DNA of 64,000 nucleotides from Todiramphus chloris collaris (Eukaryota > Chordata > Aves > Coraciiformes > Alcedinidae), in the NCBI GenBank assembly GCA_025345505.1, contig JANVCC010000185.1, positions 2,252,767-2,316,766 on the forward strand, read 5' to 3'. The position numbers and the translations under genes are program-made. Under the pieces are notes generated by a model, which saw only the letters and a list, made by a program, of their open reading frames with translations, was not told the origin of the DNA and searched no databases. Of the stretch, positions 60,903 to 64,000 are shown piece by piece (position 1 is the stretch's first letter; each line of letters opens with the position of its first letter).

Positions 60903-62489
60903 CCTCCAGTCTGAAGAGGTTTCAGCAGTGGCTGGGACTCAGCAGTTCAGTGATGCTCTGCCACTTCCCTCCTGGTGGAAGCTGCAGATGAAGCAAGAAG
61001 GTCTGAGAGAACTGTGGGGATCCTCAGCCCTCAGGAGCTGGCTGAGCTCTATTAATCCCCCTTCCACAAAGCCTCTAGCAGATTCCACGACACCAGGGCA
61101 TCTTCCACCCTCTCTTTGCTGCCACACACCAGAGCCAGCCTTGCTGCTGTCCAAGCAGACCCTGGGGAACAGAGGCTTTGCTGTCCAACCACGGCAGCTG
61201 GACAGCAGTCGAGAGCAGACCAAACCAGGCTCTACCCCACAAGAAAAACTAGAAGAGGATTGAGAATACTTGAAAGAAGAGTGGCCTCAGTGTGTGAATT
61301 AAGCTGGTGATGAGCCCTTATGCCTCTTCCTTTCAGTAAAGCTGCCCTTCAGACAGCTGCGGGCTCTGAAAGAGACCTCCCTGGAACACATCTAGTTCAA
61401 AAAAGGAGAAAAAAAAATAAAACCCACAGCCTGCCTTGCTGAGCCCTTTGGAGTGAAGCAGGTCGGAGCACCGTGTCTTTTACCCTGTCACTCCTGTCTC
61501 CTGCTTGATGCGTGCAATAAATCCACAGCGGCTTGAACTGCAGCTCCGTGCTGAAACCTGACAGCCCCACGAATCCTCAGCCATGCTGTCTTCCAGTGCT
61601 TTCCCAGCCAAAAACTCCAAGCTTAAAATTGCAATATATAAGCTCAAATAGTTAAACATACTCCATTTACCATCAGCTTCATTTTCCACTTCCTGTGCTG
61701 GGTAGCACAGAGCATGGAAAAAAAAAAAAATCCCATTTTTTAAAGAAAAAAATAATATTTCATGCCTTAATTAGAATTTATCCTTTGTCTCAAAGTACAT
61801 GCAAAAATTGAAGGGGCAAAGTACCCAGAGATTTACATTAACAGCTGACTTATTAGAGCCCTCTTGTCTTATTTTTTCTAACAAGCAGTTGGAAATGGGC
61901 CAGCACGGTGTGCTGGCAGAGAAAGTAAGAAAGCCTGGCGTGACTGACCTGGGAGTCCAAAAAACCACTTACTCTTTCACATGACAGCAAGTCTGAGAAG
62001 AATATTTAATTCTCTTGAAACTGAAGAAGGATTTCAAAGTAGTAATTAGGAGTAGCTTCACTGGTGGTTAACACCAGGAATGGGAATTAGAAATGAAGGA
62101 ATTCAGCTCAGGACACACTTCCTGGCTTTCCTGCATGATCATGTCTGAGTTAACTTTTCCCTACCTCAGTTTTCCCCTCTGGAAAATGAGGGTGATAACC
62201 AGCCACCTTTGTGGAGAGCAGCAAAAGATGCCTTAAGAGTACCAAGCCTGCATGCTGTTGTTGTACCTGACAAAAAAAAAGAACCTGATAGTCAGCTTAG
62301 CGCTCCTAATTTCTTCAAGAACAGTACCAGTGAGACTAGAAATAACTGCAAATGCTCCAAATGACTTTTTTTTTTTTCCCCCAAAACTCTAAAATGCTCA
62401 GGAACCCAGAGCTTCCAAGCATGTCCTGTTCCAGAGGCAGTGTCTGAACTGACAGATACATTCTCCAAGTCGTTTACGCATTTCTTGCT

Positions 62490-62710
62490 GCCACTAACGC
62501 TGGTTATCCAAATTCAATTGCAGTTGACAGTTTAATGATAATAGCTTTCTGTTTATATATCATCTGTGATAATGTTCCTATTCTCCTTAAATTCGGTCCC
62601 CACAGAAGGGGTACTTTAATATATGCAGCCACAGACCAAAATGATAGTAATTTTCCCTTCTAGCTGGAATGGTTTAGTAAACAATTACATTTCAATTAAA
62701 GATGGGGTGA
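62490..62710. promoter_or_regulatory. Candidate conserved AT-rich block
   Basis: CAATTGCAGTTGACAG, TAATGATAATAGC and GTAAACAATTACATTTCAAT give forkhead- and homeodomain-like cores in non-repetitive sequence. The call rests on composition only. Confidence 0.28.
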
Positions 62711-64000
62711 TCACGCCGAGGGAAGCACCATCCAGCTCTTCACATAATACAGGATGATAAATTCTCCAAACTCAAGCTACTATAATATAATTTACATGAC
62801 TGCTTTTGGGGGAAAAAAAAATTTAAAACAAAATGGAAAATAGTGTGTATTATGTGCAGGCAAAAACTTGGGAAAAAAAAAAAGCCTTCAATAGCTTGTC
62901 CACAGCAGCTTGAACTAGGAGCCCATTATTTAGAATTATGTTGAGTGAAGAGGAATGGGAGAAGGGTCACTCATTTTCATCTCTCCAGGAGTTTCCATTT
63001 GCTGGTATGCCATTAGTATTTAATACTTCATTTATCAAGGATTAAAACCAGGATAGATGGAGGAATGCCACAAGAGTAGCTTAAAATGTAGCACTGTAAA
63101 TTCAGCTGCGTAGCCAAGCCCAAGCGTCAAAAAAACTGCTGGAAAACAAGGTAACCTTCCAAGCAAAGCTACTAAAACCCAGAAAGATTTCCTATTTCTT
63201 TGTGACTATAAATTATTAAATGACCCAAAAGGCAAAGCAATGACATATGAACCACAAAGGACAGCTCCTGCTCCAAGACATCACACTCAAAGTGCTGAAC
63301 AGCGGACAACAAGCAGACGATGAAGGACCATAAGAAAGAGGAGATGATCCTCATCTTCATGACTGACAATAAGCCCCGAGGACTGTGCTTATACCACCAT
63401 GTTTGGTCTTTTAACTCCTCTGAGAATTGTTTCCCTTCCAATCCCACCGACAACTCCACGGATGGGCAACCTGGCTGCGTAGCTTAGGGCTGCGCTGTGG
63501 TTTGGTGGGCATTTCTTGTAGCTAACGTGGCTTCAACCACAAGAAGTACAGAAATGTTTTCTAAGATCCTGGAAAGCAAATGATTGATACCAGAATAGAG
63601 GATTAAAGGTGAGGAGAGAATAAAATCCTCAACTCTCTCCAGCATTTTGGGGCAGGGTTATCTACACGTGTTTCCTTAGACAACTCTGTGAAAGAGGCAG
63701 AGCCATTTTCAAACCATGTCGGAATATTCTCTCCACACTTGTTATATTAATTCACTCCATTTGGAAGGAGGCTCCTTGCACAGCCAGTGAGGTAGACTAA
63801 CAGCAAGAGATCATTCTGGGTTCCTGACCCTACCACTTGGTCCAACTCTTTGGCAATTCGGGCTGGGATAACCGAGACCGAGCTAAACCAGGCTCTAACA
63901 AAAGCAGTCAATAGATGGCAGCACTCTAATGAGATGGGAGGCAAATCACCACGGCCAGTCTCAGCAATCCCACCCTTGCTCATGATTGCCGGGCAAGATG

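Larger units (their letters stand above)
58201..64000 (-). other. Upstream flank or intron, right end of window
   Basis: No recognisable exon on either strand. It holds poly-A at 58432-58449, a 31-bp tandem duplication at 60841-60902, an AAT repeat near 60441, poly-A near 61717, poly-T near 62366, and an AT-rich motif-dense block at about 62490-62710. If DAB2IP has a more distal first exon, it lies beyond 64000 or is not recognisable by eye. Confidence 0.5.

Noticed and set aside
1-64000. tRNA, rRNA, microRNA hairpins, CRISPR arrays, intact endogenous retrovirus or DNA transposon
   Set aside because: No cloverleaf, long hairpin, spaced direct-repeat array, LTR pair or transposase-like frame was recognised by eye. 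A dedicated search would be needed to exclude small or decayed ones.

Overview
This window is almost certainly from a bird genome. It contains five fragments of the CR1 retrotransposon with typical avian 3' ends, no mammalian-type SINEs, scattered CpG-rich patches, and one vertebrate coding exon that can be recognised with confidence. That exon lies on the minus strand at 44957-44839. It encodes the conserved N-terminal basic segment of the Ras GTPase-activating protein DAB2IP (AIP1): [26 protein letters not shown], then RHILPGFRS. The wording distinguishes it from the paralogues SYNGAP1, RASAL2 and RASAL3. I infer that the window covers part of the 5' half of DAB2IP, transcribed right to left, and that most of the 64 kb is intron.

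Layout. About 386 bp upstream of the recognised exon is a second, shorter candidate coding exon (45391-45344). It has a near-ideal Kozak start, a good splice donor and a phase that joins exactly to the recognised exon, so it looks like an alternative first exon. Both exons lie in or beside a CpG island (about 45020-45570), and the short intron between them carries a perfect RFX-type X-box (45192-45205). Left of the exons (1-44838) I find no further DAB2IP exon. This stretch is interpreted as a long downstream intron. It holds a compound CpG island at about 13.95-15.11 kb with a GTAAGT donor on the gene's strand (possible promoter of a shorter isoform), another CpG-rich patch at 16.1-16.6 kb, four CR1 fragments, and several AT-rich, motif-dense stretches that look like conserved noncoding elements. 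Right of the exons (45392-64000) is 5' flank or upstream intron. It holds one larger CR1 copy with a decayed ORF2 C-terminus (about 54.72-55.23 kb), a CpG-rich patch at 57.84-58.20 kb and simple repeats.

The working picture is a large regulatory intron landscape with several possible alternative promoters feeding one scaffold/RasGAP gene. No RNA gene, CRISPR, operon-like structure or intact mobile element was seen. The long open frames scattered through the window lack recognisable domains and are treated as chance. Regulatory and conserved-element calls come from composition and motifs read by eye and are marked with low confidence.
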